64,000 bases of DNA from Seohaeicola saemankumensis (GCF_042678485.1 NZ_JBHTKR010000006.1:1-64000), one strand, 5' to 3'. Numbered from the stretch's first letter, positions 25,302 to 33,840 are shown. Translations and numbers: made by a program. The notes: generated from the letters alone by a model not told the origin.

Positions 25302-26918
25302 ATGACGATGACGATTGACGCGTGCTGGACACGCCTTGACCAGTTGAAAGGGGCCGCGACAGCGCGCCCGATCCTGTCGCTGTTCGACGATCCTGACCGC
25401 GCCTCCGGGTTTTCGGCCGGTTTCGACGGGATGCTGTTCGACTATTCCAAGACCGCCATTGACCATGTGACCCGTCAGGCGCTGCTGGATCTGGCGCAGG
25501 CCGCGGATCTGCAAGCCCGGCGCGCGGCGATGTTCGCAGGCGAAAAGATCAACGAAACCGAAGGCCGGGCGGTTCTGCACACGGCGTTGCGCGCACAGGG
25601 CGACGAGGTGATCATGGTTGACGGGCAGGATGTCATGCCGCAGGTGCGCCGGACGCTTGCCCGGATGGGCAGTTTCGCCACGGACCTGCGGTCAGGCCGC
25701 ATCAAGGGGCAGGGCGGGGCGATCACCGATGTGGTCAATATCGGGATCGGCGGCTCTGATCTGGGGCCGGCCATGGCGGTTCTGGCGCTGGCACCTTACC
25801 ATGACGGGCCGCGCTGCCATTTCGTGTCGAACGTGGACGGGGCGCATATCGCCGATACGCTGGAGCGGCTGGACCCGGCGCGTACCCTGGTGATCGTGGC
25901 GTCAAAAACCTTCACCACCATCGAGACGATGACCAATGCCGCGACCGCCCGCGACTGGATGGCGGCCAGCGTTGCCGATCCGGGCGCGCAATTCGTGGCC
26001 CTGTCCTCGGCCGGTGACAAGGCCGCTGCCTTCGGAATCGCGGCCGATCGCGTCTTCGGGTTCGAAGACTGGGTCGGGGGGCGCTATTCCATGTGGGGGC
26101 CGATCGGTCTGTCGCTGATGCTGGCGATCGGGCCCGAACGGTTCCATCAGATGCTGGCAGGGGCGGCGGCGATGGACGCGCATTTCCAGCAGGCACCGCT
26201 GGCGGAAAACCTGCCTGTCCTTCTGGCCCTGACGGGGGTCTGGCACAGGCAGGTTTTGGGCCATGCCAGCCGCGCGGTGCTGCCCTATGATCAACGCCTG
26301 TCGCGGCTGCCTGCCTATCTCCAGCAGCTTGAGATGGAAAGCAACGGCAAGCGGGTGGCGATGGACGGCAGTGACCTTGCGCGGCCGTCGGGGCCGGTGG
26401 TCTGGGGCGAGCCGGGCACCAACGGGCAACACGCCTTCTACCAGTTGATCCACCAGGGCACCGACGTGATCCCTTGCGAATTCCTGATCGCAGCGCAGGG
26501 GCATGAGCCGGAGCTTGCCCATCAGCACCGCCTGCTGATCGCGAATTGCCTGGCCCAGTCCGAGGCCTTGATGCGGGGCCGTTCGCTGGATACGGCGCGC
26601 GCCATGATGGCCGCGAAAGGGCTGTCGGGAACCGAACTGGACGCCCAGGCGCGCCACCGGGTCTTTCCGGGCAACCGGCCTTCGGTCACGTTGGCCTATG
26701 ACCGGCTGACCCCGCGCCGCCTGGGCCAGATCGTGGCGCTTTACGAACACCGCGTCTTTGTCGAAGGCGTGATCCTGGGGGTCAACAGCTTCGATCAATG
26801 GGGGGTGGAACTGGGCAAGGAACTGGCCACGGCGCTGCAACCCCTGCTGGAGGGGGCTGATGCGGCGGCCAAGGACGGATCGACCCGTGGTCTGATCGGG
26901 TTTCTGACGGGGCGCTGA
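25302..26918 (+). CDS. pgi: Glucose-6-phosphate isomerase
   Basis: A 538-residue isomerase of glucose-6- and fructose-6-phosphate. VVNIGIGGSDLGPAM holds the sugar-phosphate site and GGRYSMWGPIGLS (from residue 260) is a standard signature; NGQHAFYQLIHQG contains the catalytic His region and SFDQWGVELGK closes the site. In an Entner-Doudoroff organism it lets fructose-6-phosphate re-enter the oxidative branch. The stop codon lies within a short tandem repeat. Confidence 0.95.
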   Translation: MTMTIDACWTRLDQLKGAATARPILSLFDDPDRASGFSAGFDGMLFDYSKTAIDHVTRQALLDLAQAADLQARRAAMFAGEKINETEGRAVLHTALRAQGDEVIMVDGQDVMPQVRRTLARMGSFATDLRSGRIKGQGGAITDVVNIGIGGSDLGPAMAVLALAPYHDGPRCHFVSNVDGAHIADTLERLDPARTLVIVASKTFTTIETMTNAATARDWMAASVADPGAQFVALSSAGDKAAAFGIAADRVFGFEDWVGGRYSMWGPIGLSLMLAIGPERFHQMLAGAAAMDAHFQQAPLAENLPVLLALTGVWHRQVLGHASRAVLPYDQRLSRLPAYLQQLEMESNGKRVAMDGSDLARPSGPVVWGEPGTNGQHAFYQLIHQGTDVIPCEFLIAAQGHEPELAHQHRLLIANCLAQSEALMRGRSLDTARAMMAAKGLSGTELDAQARHRVFPGNRPSVTLAYDRLTPRRLGQIVALYEHRVFVEGVILGVNSFDQWGVELGKELATALQPLLEGADAAAKDGSTRGLIGFLTGR

Positions 26919-26950
26919 GGGGCGCTGACGGGGCGCTGAGGGAGCGCTGA
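26909..26950. repeat. Four-copy decamer repeat at the pgi stop
   Basis: GGGGCGCTGA occurs at 26909, 26919 and 26930, and a one-base variant GGAGCGCTGA at 26941. The first copy contains the pgi stop codon, so slippage could add residues without shifting other genes. The rest of 26951-27020 shows no gene. Confidence 0.8.
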
Positions 26951-27020
26951 CGGACAGCCCTCCAGCGGTCTGGCGCAAGGGGACTGGCTTGGGGTTTCTG
27001 GCGCAAGGGGTTGGCCGCGC

Positions 27021-27179
27021 TCAGCCATGCAGTGCCAGCACCCAGCCAGCGGCCATCAGAAGCGCCAGCAGGGCAAGGCTCAGAACCTCGCCGCGTTGCA
27101 GGCCGCGCGGTCCTTTGGCCTGCGCGGGCTTGGCGCGGGCAGGATCCGGATGATCGTTGTCAGTCGAGGTCTGTCGCAT
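27021..27179 (-). CDS. Small single-pass membrane protein (52 residues)
   Basis: A short frame with a strong ribosome site (GGAGGCGAG) before the ATG at 27179. The product has a charged, proline-rich N-terminal half (DHPDPARAKPAQAKGPRG) and a C-terminal helix (VLSLALLALLMAAGWVLAL) ending in HG. It is tail-anchored in appearance. It lies 106 bases downstream of the fasciclin gene on the same strand and may share its transcript. Function unknown; no family recognised. Confidence 0.6.
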   Translation of the reverse strand: MRQTSTDNDHPDPARAKPAQAKGPRGLQRGEVLSLALLALLMAAGWVLALHG

Positions 27180-27285
27180 CTCGCCTCCCTCTGGAACCGG
27201 GGCGGGGATCTGCTGCCACAGACACCCGACCCCGCCGATGACCGCCCGCCGCTGGAAGAGCCGGACAGGCGGTCAAACCTTCGGA

Positions 27286-27837
27286 TCACTTGGGCACAAG
27301 CACCGCGTTCACCACATGGATGACGCCATTGGACTGCACCACATCCGAAATCGTGACGCGCGCGGCATTGCCGCTTTCGTCATAGACATAGAGGTTGCGC
27401 CCCTTGACCTGCGCCGAAAGCGCATCGCCCGAGACGGTGTTGAAGTGGTAGAACCCGTCGGCGCTGGCACGGGCGCGGGCCGCGATCTGCGCGGTGGACA
27501 TGCTGCCCGCCACCACATGCGCGGTCAGCACCTTTTGCAGCATCCCGAGGTTTTCGGGCTTCAGCAGCGTCTCGACCGTACCGGCGGGCAGGGCGTCGAA
27601 GGCGGCATTCACAGGGGCGAAGACCGTGAAGGGGCCGGGGCCCTGCAATGTCTCGACCAGGCCCGCGGCCTGTACGGCGGCAACCAGCGTGGTGTGATCT
27701 GCCGAATTCACGGCGTTTTCGACGATGTTGCGGGTGTCGAACATATCCGCGCCGCCGACCTGCGGATTGGCGGCCATGGCGGTGGATGCGGCGGTCAGGC
27801 TTGCGGCCAGAACGAGGGCCTTGAAGGTCTGTTTCAT
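27286..27837 (-). CDS. Secreted fasciclin (FAS1) domain protein
   Basis: A 183-residue protein with a signal peptide (FKALVLAASLTAASTAMA, cleaved before ANP) and one FAS1 domain. The FAS1 H1 box is GPFTVFAPVNAAFDALP, and the H2 region is VTISDVVQSNGVIHVVNAVLVPK. FAS1 proteins mediate adhesion or act as periplasmic or surface proteins in bacteria; the partner is unknown. The start at 27837 follows GGAGATC, and an in-frame ATG six codons upstream is less favoured. Confidence 0.9.
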   Translation of the reverse strand: MKQTFKALVLAASLTAASTAMAANPQVGGADMFDTRNIVENAVNSADHTTLVAAVQAAGLVETLQGPGPFTVFAPVNAAFDALPAGTVETLLKPENLGMLQKVLTAHVVAGSMSTAQIAARARASADGFYHFNTVSGDALSAQVKGRNLYVYDESGNAARVTISDVVQSNGVIHVVNAVLVPK

Positions 27838-27972
27838 CGTGATCTCCCTTTTCATGTGGTGCCCCTGTCGAAGCGGGCATGTCACAGTCACGGGCGGGGA
27901 GAGGCGATAGTTTCAGCGCAGGCGCTATTTTTTCGAACGGTCAGCCCGGCGGCAGGGTCGGCACGCCTTCGG

Positions 27973-27997
27973 CGAGGATATTTGAAGCAAGAAGAAA
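27973..27997. repeat. Conserved 3'-intergenic motif, copy 2 (inverted)
   Basis: CGAGGATATTTGAAGCAAG and its flank match the reverse complement of the motif after aroB (20505) at 21 of 22 positions. It lies between eno and the fasciclin gene. Confidence 0.55.
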
Positions 27998-28002
27998 CCG
28001 GC

Positions 28003-28035
28003 AAAAAAGAAGGGCGGCCCGCCAGGGGACCGCCC
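28003..28035 (-). terminator. Rho-independent terminator of eno
   Basis: On the minus strand GGGCGG and CCGCCC pair around a 12-base loop, followed by TTCTTTTTT. It lies 24 bases past the eno stop. Confidence 0.8.
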
Positions 28036-28059
28036 GTTTTCCATGTCAATCCGGTGCGA

Positions 28060-29334
28060 TCAGCGCAGGATCGAGCGGCCTGCATAGATAGCCGTGTCGG
28101 CCAGCGATTCCTCGATGCGGATGAGCTGGTTGTATTTTGCCAACCGATCCGAGCGCGCCAGCGATCCGGTCTTGATCTGTCCGCAATTTGTGGCGACGGC
28201 CAGATCGGCGATGGTGGCATCCTCGGTCTCGCCGGAACGGTGCGACATCACGTTGGTCATGCGGGCGCGATGCGCCATGTCCACGGCGCGCAGGGTTTCG
28301 GTCAGCGTGCCGATCTGGTTGACCTTGACCAGCATGGAATTCGCGCAGCCGCGCTCGATCCCCATGGCCAGACGCGCGGGGTTGGTCACGAAGAGGTCGT
28401 CGCCCACAAGCTGGACCTTGGCGCCCAGCCGGTCGGTCAGCGCGCGCCAGCCATCCCAGTCATCCTCGGCGCAGCCATCTTCGATCGAGATGATCGGGTA
28501 ATCGGCGCAAAGTGCCGCCAGGTAGTCGACATTCTGGTCGCTGGACAGGGTCTTGCCCTCGCCCGACAGGACATAGTTGCCATCGCGGAAATATTCGGTG
28601 GCGGCGCAATCCAGCGCCAGGCAGATGTCGTCGCCCGGACGATAGCCCGCCTTTTCGATGGCCTTGAGGATGAAATCCAGCGCCTCGCGCGTGCCCGACA
28701 GGTTGGGGGCAAAGCCGCCCTCGTCGCCCACGCCGGTGGCCAGACCCGCAGCCGAAAGTTCCTTTTTTAGGGTATGGAACACCTCGGCGCCCATGCGTAC
28801 CGCGTCACGGATCGAGGCGGCGGCGACCGGCATGATCATGAATTCCTGGATGTCGATCGGGTTGTCTGCATGTTCGCCCCCGTTGATGATGTTCATCATC
28901 GGCACGGGCAGGACGCGCGCCGAGGTGCCGCCGATATAGCGGTAAAGCGGCTGCGTGGTGAAATCGGCGGCCGCCTTGGCCACGGCCAGCGAAACGCCCA
29001 GGATCGCATTCGCCCCCAGACGCGCCTTGTTGGGCGTGCCGTCCAGTTCGATCATGCTGAGGTCGATGGCGACCTGTTCGGTGGCATCCATGCCCAGCAG
29101 GGTTTCGGCAATCTCGCCATTCACGGCGGCGCAGGCCTCAAGCACACCCTTGCCGAGATAACGCGCCTTGTCGCCGTCGCGCCGCTCCACCGCCTCATGC
29201 GCGCCGGTCGAGGCACCCGAGGGCACCGCCGCGCGGCCCATGGTGCCATCTTCCAGGATGACGTCCACCTCGACCGTGGGATTGCCCCGGCTGTCCAGGA
29301 TTTCGCGGGCGTGGATGTCGATGATCGTGCTCAT
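28060..29334 (-). CDS. eno: Enolase
   Basis: A 424-residue magnesium enzyme that dehydrates 2-phosphoglycerate to phosphoenolpyruvate. AREILDSRGNPTVEVDV opens the protein, GASTGAHEAVERRD is the mobile loop, SIEDGCAEDDWDGW and VQLVGDDLFVTN hold metal-binding acids, and SHRSGETEDATIADLAV is the C-terminal signature. The start at 29334 is standard; the frame extends 18 codons upstream without similarity. Two LacI-type half-palindromes lie 83-125 bases upstream, matching the zwf operator. Confidence 0.96.
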   Translation of the reverse strand: MSTIIDIHAREILDSRGNPTVEVDVILEDGTMGRAAVPSGASTGAHEAVERRDGDKARYLGKGVLEACAAVNGEIAETLLGMDATEQVAIDLSMIELDGTPNKARLGANAILGVSLAVAKAAADFTTQPLYRYIGGTSARVLPVPMMNIINGGEHADNPIDIQEFMIMPVAAASIRDAVRMGAEVFHTLKKELSAAGLATGVGDEGGFAPNLSGTREALDFILKAIEKAGYRPGDDICLALDCAATEYFRDGNYVLSGEGKTLSSDQNVDYLAALCADYPIISIEDGCAEDDWDGWRALTDRLGAKVQLVGDDLFVTNPARLAMGIERGCANSMLVKVNQIGTLTETLRAVDMAHRARMTNVMSHRSGETEDATIADLAVATNCGQIKTGSLARSDRLAKYNQLIRIEESLADTAIYAGRSILR

Positions 29335-29416
29335 GGTGGCGTCCCTTCGGGATGTGAACTGCGTTGCGCGCGCTTTTAGAGGGCGCATGGCCCAAGGGAA
29401 AGGGGGCGCGGGGCAG

Positions 29417-29428
29417 GTTTGCGCTAAC
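29417..29428. promoter_or_regulatory. LacI-type operator upstream of eno, site 1
   Basis: GTTTGCGCTAAC differs from the perfect zwf palindrome GTTAGCGCTAAC at one base. It is 31 bases from the centre of an identical second site, about three helical turns, which would place two repressor dimers on one DNA face. Confidence 0.6.
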
Positions 29429-29447
29429 CTTTTCTGTATTTTCCGGG

Positions 29448-29459
29448 GTTTGCGCTAAC
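29448..29459. promoter_or_regulatory. LacI-type operator upstream of eno, site 2
   Basis: A second exact GTTTGCGCTAAC. Its reverse complement supplies the TAG stop codon of the upstream EamA transporter gene, the same arrangement seen with anmK and the zwf operator. Confidence 0.6.
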
Positions 29460-30342
29460 CTTTGGCCGCACGTGCCGCGATGCGGCGCAACCGCGCCTCT
29501 CGCCAGAAGGTGTAGATGCCCGAGGCGACGATCAGCGCGGAACCCGCCAGCGTCGCCATGTCCGGCCGCTCGCCGAAAAAGAGCACGCCGAAACACAGCG
29601 CGAAAACAAGGCGGGAATAGCGGAAGGGCGTGATCACCGCCACATCGCCCATCCGCATCGCCGCCACGATGGCGTAATAGGACAGCACGCCAAAGGCCAG
29701 CGCCGCCGCGATCAGCAGCCATTCCAGCCCGTCCAGCAGGCGCGGCGCATCGCCGGTGAAGGCCAGCATGCCCATGCCCGCAGGCACAAGCGTCAGGAAG
29801 GCATAGGTCGACAGCTGCATCGACGAGATGGAGCGCGGCACGGTGCGCGTTGCAAGATCGCGCAGCGCCAGGCCAATCACGCCCATGACCGCGAAAAGCG
29901 AGGCAGGCTCGAACGCGTCAAACCCCGGTCGGATGATCAGGATCACCCCGGCGAAACCGACCAGGATCGCGCTCCAGCGGCGCCAGCCCACCTGTTCGCC
30001 CAGAAACAGCGCGGCCCCCAGCGTTACCACCAGCGGCGTGGCCTGCAGGATCGCCGAGGCCGAGGAGAGCGGCGTCAGCGCAATCGCGGTGATGAAGCCG
30101 ACAGTGCCGATCAACTCGCCCGAATTGCGGATCAGGACCGACCGCGCCATCAGGTCGCGCGAAAACAGTGCGTCGCCGCGCAGCAGCGCCAGCGCGGCAA
30201 AGACCACCGCGCCACCCGCGCCCAGCAGGATCAGCACCATCCCCAGCGGCACCGTCGCCGCCAGCAGCTTGATGAACATGTCCTCGATCGCAAAGCCCAG
30301 CATGGCCGCGGTCATCAGAAGCGAACCACGCAGGTTTTCCAT
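29455..30342 (-). CDS. EamA-family (DMT) transporter
   Basis: A 295-residue inner-membrane protein with about ten transmembrane helices and two EamA repeats (residues about 8-138 and 150-280), each ending in the usual GE-rich turn (LFLGEQVGWRRW; LFFGERPDMATLAGSALIVASG). Family members export amino acids, nucleobases or other metabolites; the substrate is unknown. It lies upstream of eno on the same strand, but the operators between them suggest eno has its own promoter. Confidence 0.85.
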   Translation of the reverse strand: MENLRGSLLMTAAMLGFAIEDMFIKLLAATVPLGMVLILLGAGGAVVFAALALLRGDALFSRDLMARSVLIRNSGELIGTVGFITAIALTPLSSASAILQATPLVVTLGAALFLGEQVGWRRWSAILVGFAGVILIIRPGFDAFEPASLFAVMGVIGLALRDLATRTVPRSISSMQLSTYAFLTLVPAGMGMLAFTGDAPRLLDGLEWLLIAAALAFGVLSYYAIVAAMRMGDVAVITPFRYSRLVFALCFGVLFFGERPDMATLAGSALIVASGIYTFWREARLRRIAARAAKG

Positions 30343-30401
30343 CCGGTCGGGCCTTTGTCGGGGGGCGTGACGCGGGGTGCGTCACCGGGGTCGGGTCCGG
30401 A

Positions 30402-31688
30402 TTAGTCCTGACGCGGCACGGGCGCAAGGGGGGCGCTGTCGCCGTTCGGCGCGCAGGGCGGCATCTCGGCTGTGGTGGCTGTCAGCCCGTAGGGGGCAAC
30501 CAGGCGCCAGACATGGGCGGGCACCATGTTCTTGAGGCGCGCGGGATAGGCCCGGCGCAGGTGCAGCACCGTCTCGATCGCCTTCATCTCGACCCGCGTG
30601 CGGGCGAATTCCAGCCCCCGTGGTCCGGTGCGCGGTTGCAGGAAGGACACCAGCGGACGCAGCCAGTCGGGCATGCGGCGCAGCGGCAGACCGCCCGCGG
30701 CGCGTTCGGTATTGGCCAGAAATCCGCGCACGGCACCCGCGCGCTTGCCCTTGTCCGTCAGGGGCGCGGTCTGCAACTGCCCCTTCAGCCGCGCCAGCAT
30801 CTCGTCGCCGCGCGCATTGCGACTGAGGATCCATTGATCGCCGTCACCGCCCATGTAGCCCACGGTGATATCGGCCAGCCGGTTGGTGTAATCGACGCAG
30901 GTCTTGCAGGTCATCGGAAAGAAATCGGCAGGAAGCTGCGAGATGGGCAGTTGCAGGAACGGGATCATGCGCGCCTTGCGCCCGTCGTCGAAACGCAGCT
31001 CGACCCGGTAATCGGCGCGGAATTCCAGATAGCTGATGGTCTCGGGCGCCGGGTCCAGCAGGGACAGGAAGCGATGGAAATTCTCGGTCGTCGTGTTGTC
31101 AGAGCAGGGCGTGCCGATCACGTAGATCCGGTCGAAGCCAAGTTCCGCCTCCAGCGCGCGCAGGGCATAGACCTGGCAGGGAATGCCGATCAGCGCGATG
31201 CGGCGGTGCCCGACGGCGCGGGCGGGTTCCAGCAGCGCCAGCAGCGGGGCATAGCCCATCCGCATGCCGCGGCATTGCGCCAGCGCATCGGGGTCGGTCA
31301 CGATGACGGGCAGGGGTTTCCAGCGATCGGCGGGATCGGGGGCCATGGTCAGCACCGCGTCAACCGTCCCGTCGCGCAGCAGCGCCGCGGCAAGCGCGGT
31401 TGTGATGCCGGTCCATTGCGCGCCGGGGGCAGGCGGCGCAAGACGCGCGCGCATCATCTGGGTATAGGGGCCGAAAAACGCCTCTTCCCCCTGTGCGGGG
31501 TTGGCCTGCCGCCCGTGCGCGGCCTGTTCCAGGCCGGGGTAGTCGGGCTTGATGAACTGGCAGGCCCGCCCGCAGGCGCGCCCGTCGCCCATCCGCGAGA
31601 CGCCGCAATCGGTGCACAGGCCCGGTCGCGCGGCACCTGTCAGCACAGGGGCGTCAAGGCCATGAAAGAGGGGCGCATCGCGTGTCAT
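30402..31688 (-). CDS. FrhB/BciB-family Fe-S flavoprotein
   Basis: A 428-residue protein of the coenzyme F420 hydrogenase beta-subunit family. Four cysteines near the start (Cys25, Cys28, Cys39, Cys43) and later ones in GIPCQ, GTPCSD and TCKTC suit Fe-S clusters; the central domain binds FAD. Family members use ferredoxin, among them BciB, the divinyl chlorophyllide 8-vinyl reductase of some phototrophs. No photosynthesis gene is nearby, so BciB is only one option. It is 31 bases downstream of fur on the same strand, so iron may affect its expression through read-through. Confidence 0.7.
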   Translation of the reverse strand: MTRDAPLFHGLDAPVLTGAARPGLCTDCGVSRMGDGRACGRACQFIKPDYPGLEQAAHGRQANPAQGEEAFFGPYTQMMRARLAPPAPGAQWTGITTALAAALLRDGTVDAVLTMAPDPADRWKPLPVIVTDPDALAQCRGMRMGYAPLLALLEPARAVGHRRIALIGIPCQVYALRALEAELGFDRIYVIGTPCSDNTTTENFHRFLSLLDPAPETISYLEFRADYRVELRFDDGRKARMIPFLQLPISQLPADFFPMTCKTCVDYTNRLADITVGYMGGDGDQWILSRNARGDEMLARLKGQLQTAPLTDKGKRAGAVRGFLANTERAAGGLPLRRMPDWLRPLVSFLQPRTGPRGLEFARTRVEMKAIETVLHLRRAYPARLKNMVPAHVWRLVAPYGLTATTAEMPPCAPNGDSAPLAPVPRQD

Positions 31689-31719
31689 GCCCCAGACCTA
31701 GCCCAGCTTTGCAGCGCCG

Positions 31720-32145
31720 TCAGGTCTTTTCGCCACGCGCCTTGAGGGGCACGCCGTAAAGTTCCAGCTTGTGGCCTTTCAGCGCATAGCCAAGCCGGCG
31801 CGCGATCTTTTCCTGCAGCGCCTCGATCTCGGGGTCGCAGAATTCGATCACTTCGCCGGTCTGCATGTCGATCAGGTGGTCGTGATGCTCGCGCGCGCCA
31901 TCTTCGTAGCGCGCCCGCCCGTCGCCGAATTCCAGCTTGTCCAGAATCCCCGCCTCTTCGAACAGTTTGACCGTGCGATAGATCGTGGCGATGGAGATGC
32001 GCGGGTCGATGGCGGATGCGCGGGCATATAGCTCCTCGACATCGGGGTGATCATCGGATCCCTCCAGCACGGTGGCAATGGTGCGGCGCTGTTCTGTCAT
32101 GCGAAGACCCTTGGCCTCGCAGCGGGAAATGATCGTATCAGCCAT
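31720..32145 (-). CDS. fur: Fur-family metal regulator (Mur-like)
   Basis: A 141-residue regulator. The winged helix covers residues about 15-80 (MTEQRRTIATVL, ISIATIYRTVKLFEEAG), and the metal site holds HHDH (87-90). The CxxC zinc site of gamma-proteobacterial Fur is replaced by DMQT, as in alphaproteobacterial Fur/Mur proteins, which answer mainly to manganese. It should repress metal-uptake genes. The start at 32145 follows GGGGCAAG; the long open frame beyond it is antisense to the helicase gene. Confidence 0.88.
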   Translation of the reverse strand: MADTIISRCEAKGLRMTEQRRTIATVLEGSDDHPDVEELYARASAIDPRISIATIYRTVKLFEEAGILDKLEFGDGRARYEDGAREHHDHLIDMQTGEVIEFCDPEIEALQEKIARRLGYALKGHKLELYGVPLKARGEKT

Positions 32146-32514
32146 GCGCTTGCCCCGTCGGGTGAAGTCCGTGTTCCGTGGATGCGGGTTTAGCGGCACC
32201 TGCGTCGCAGTTCCACCCTGTTTTGGCATGGCGGGTTGACTTCTGGGTGGCGGACGCGCATATGACCACTCAAGCAAGGACCTCTGCCGCGTGAGCAGAC
32301 AAGCAAGACCCCTGCGTCGGCCCCCGGGCCCTGGCGCGAAGGGCGGAACAGGACCTTGGCCGATTTTCCCAAGATCACGCGTGGGGATCAGCGCTGCGGC
32401 GGCTGATCGGACATGTCGTTCGATGGTCAGGCCCGGCGTGAAACCACGAGCGTTCCCGCAGGGGGACGTGACACATATCGTCATGCCGGATGCGTCCGCA
32501 TGGCGTAAAAGGAC
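32146..32514 (+). promoter_or_regulatory. Divergent promoter region and long helicase leader
   Basis: This 369-bp gap between fur and the helicase has no credible gene. A good candidate promoter is TTGACT (32236-32241), 17 bases, CATATG (32259-32264), reading toward the helicase. It would give an RNA leader of about 245 bases. Long leaders are common on cold-regulated RNA helicase genes. The fur promoter should lie in its left part but I see no clear boxes. Confidence 0.45.
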
Positions 32515-33840
32515 ATGACGTTGAACGAATTTGAAATGATGGGCCTGCCGGCCAGCCTGGTGAAGCGCCTCAAGGAAACCGGCATCACCGAACCTACCCC
32601 GATCCAGAGCCGGGCGATCCCCCATGCGCTGGACGGCAAGGATGTGATGGGGCTGGCGCAGACCGGCACCGGCAAGACCGCGGCCTTCGGCCTGCCGCTT
32701 CTGGCGCAGCTGATGGCGGATCCCAAGCGCCCGATGGAAAAGCATGTGCACGGGCTGATCCTGGCGCCGACGCGCGAACTGGCCAAGCAGATCGCCGATA
32801 CGCTGGCGGCCCTGGTCAAGGGCACGCCGATGAAGGTGAACCTGGTGGTGGGCGGTCAGTCGATCTCGGCCCAGGCCGGGCGCCTGCTGCGTGGCACGGA
32901 TATCCTGGTGGCGACACCCGGGCGTCTGCTGGATCTGCTGGACCGGCGCGCCGTGCGTCTGGACGCGACCCGCTTCCTGGTGCTGGATGAGGCTGACCAG
33001 ATGCTGGACCTGGGTTTCATCCACGCGCTGCGCCGCATCGCGGGCCTGCTGCCCGCGCAACGCCAGACCATGCTGTTCTCGGCCACGATGAACAAGCAGA
33101 TGTCGGAAATCGCCGCGGCCTATCTGAACAACCCGATGCGGGTCGAGGTCAGCCCGGCCGGCAAGGTGGCCGACAAGGTGACGCAGGCCGTGCATTTCAT
33201 CGCCAAGGCGGAAAAGACCGCCCTGCTGATCGAACTGCTGGACAAGCACCGCGATGAGCTGGCGCTGGTCTTCGGCCGCACCAAGCATGGTTGCGAAAAG
33301 CTGATGAAGACGCTGGAAAAGGCCGGTTATGCAGCCGGTTCGATCCATGGCAACAAAAGCCAGGGCCAGCGTGATCGCGCACTCGAGGCGTTCCGTTCCG
33401 GCAAGATCCGTGTGCTGGTGGCGACGGATGTGGCCGCGCGCGGTCTGGATATCCCGGACGTCAAGCATGTCTACAACTACGAACTGCCCAATGTGCCCGA
33501 GAACTACGTGCACCGGATCGGCCGGACTGCGCGTGCCGGCAAGGACGGGGCGGCGATCGCATTCTGTGCACCCGACGAGATGAGCGAACTGCGCGACATC
33601 CAGAAGGTCATGAAGATCTCGATCCCCGTGGCCTCGGGCCGCCCGTGGGAGGCGCTGGATGCGCCGGACGCCCCGAAATCGGGCGGCGGTCGCGGCCGCG
33701 GTGGCCCGCGTGGCGGTGGCCCCCGTGGTGGCGGTGCGCGTGGCGCAGAAGGCGGTGGCAAGCCCGGCACGACCCAGCCACGCCAGAGACGGCGTTCGGG
33801 TGGCGGCAAGCGCGGCCCCTCGGCCAGCCAGGCGGCCTGA
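32515..33840 (+). CDS. DEAD-box RNA helicase (RhlE-like)
   Basis: A 441-residue ATP-dependent RNA helicase. All motifs are visible: Q motif (ITEPTPIQSRAIP), AQTGTGKT, PTRELAKQ, TPGRLLDLL, DEAD in LVLDEADQML, SAT, VATDVAARGLD and HRIGRTARAG. The last 65 residues are glycine/arginine-rich (GGGRGRGGPRGGGPRGG) and bind RNA unspecifically. Members assist ribosome assembly and RNA decay, especially in the cold. It has a long leader and its own terminator, so it is a single-gene unit. Confidence 0.92.
   Translation: MTLNEFEMMGLPASLVKRLKETGITEPTPIQSRAIPHALDGKDVMGLAQTGTGKTAAFGLPLLAQLMADPKRPMEKHVHGLILAPTRELAKQIADTLAALVKGTPMKVNLVVGGQSISAQAGRLLRGTDILVATPGRLLDLLDRRAVRLDATRFLVLDEADQMLDLGFIHALRRIAGLLPAQRQTMLFSATMNKQMSEIAAAYLNNPMRVEVSPAGKVADKVTQAVHFIAKAEKTALLIELLDKHRDELALVFGRTKHGCEKLMKTLEKAGYAAGSIHGNKSQGQRDRALEAFRSGKIRVLVATDVAARGLDIPDVKHVYNYELPNVPENYVHRIGRTARAGKDGAAIAFCAPDEMSELRDIQKVMKISIPVASGRPWEALDAPDAPKSGGGRGRGGPRGGGPRGGGARGAEGGGKPGTTQPRQRRRSGGGKRGPSASQAA

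Noticed and set aside
30402..31688. Firm call of BciB and hence a phototrophic organism
   Set aside because: The family is broad and there is no other photosynthesis gene in the window.
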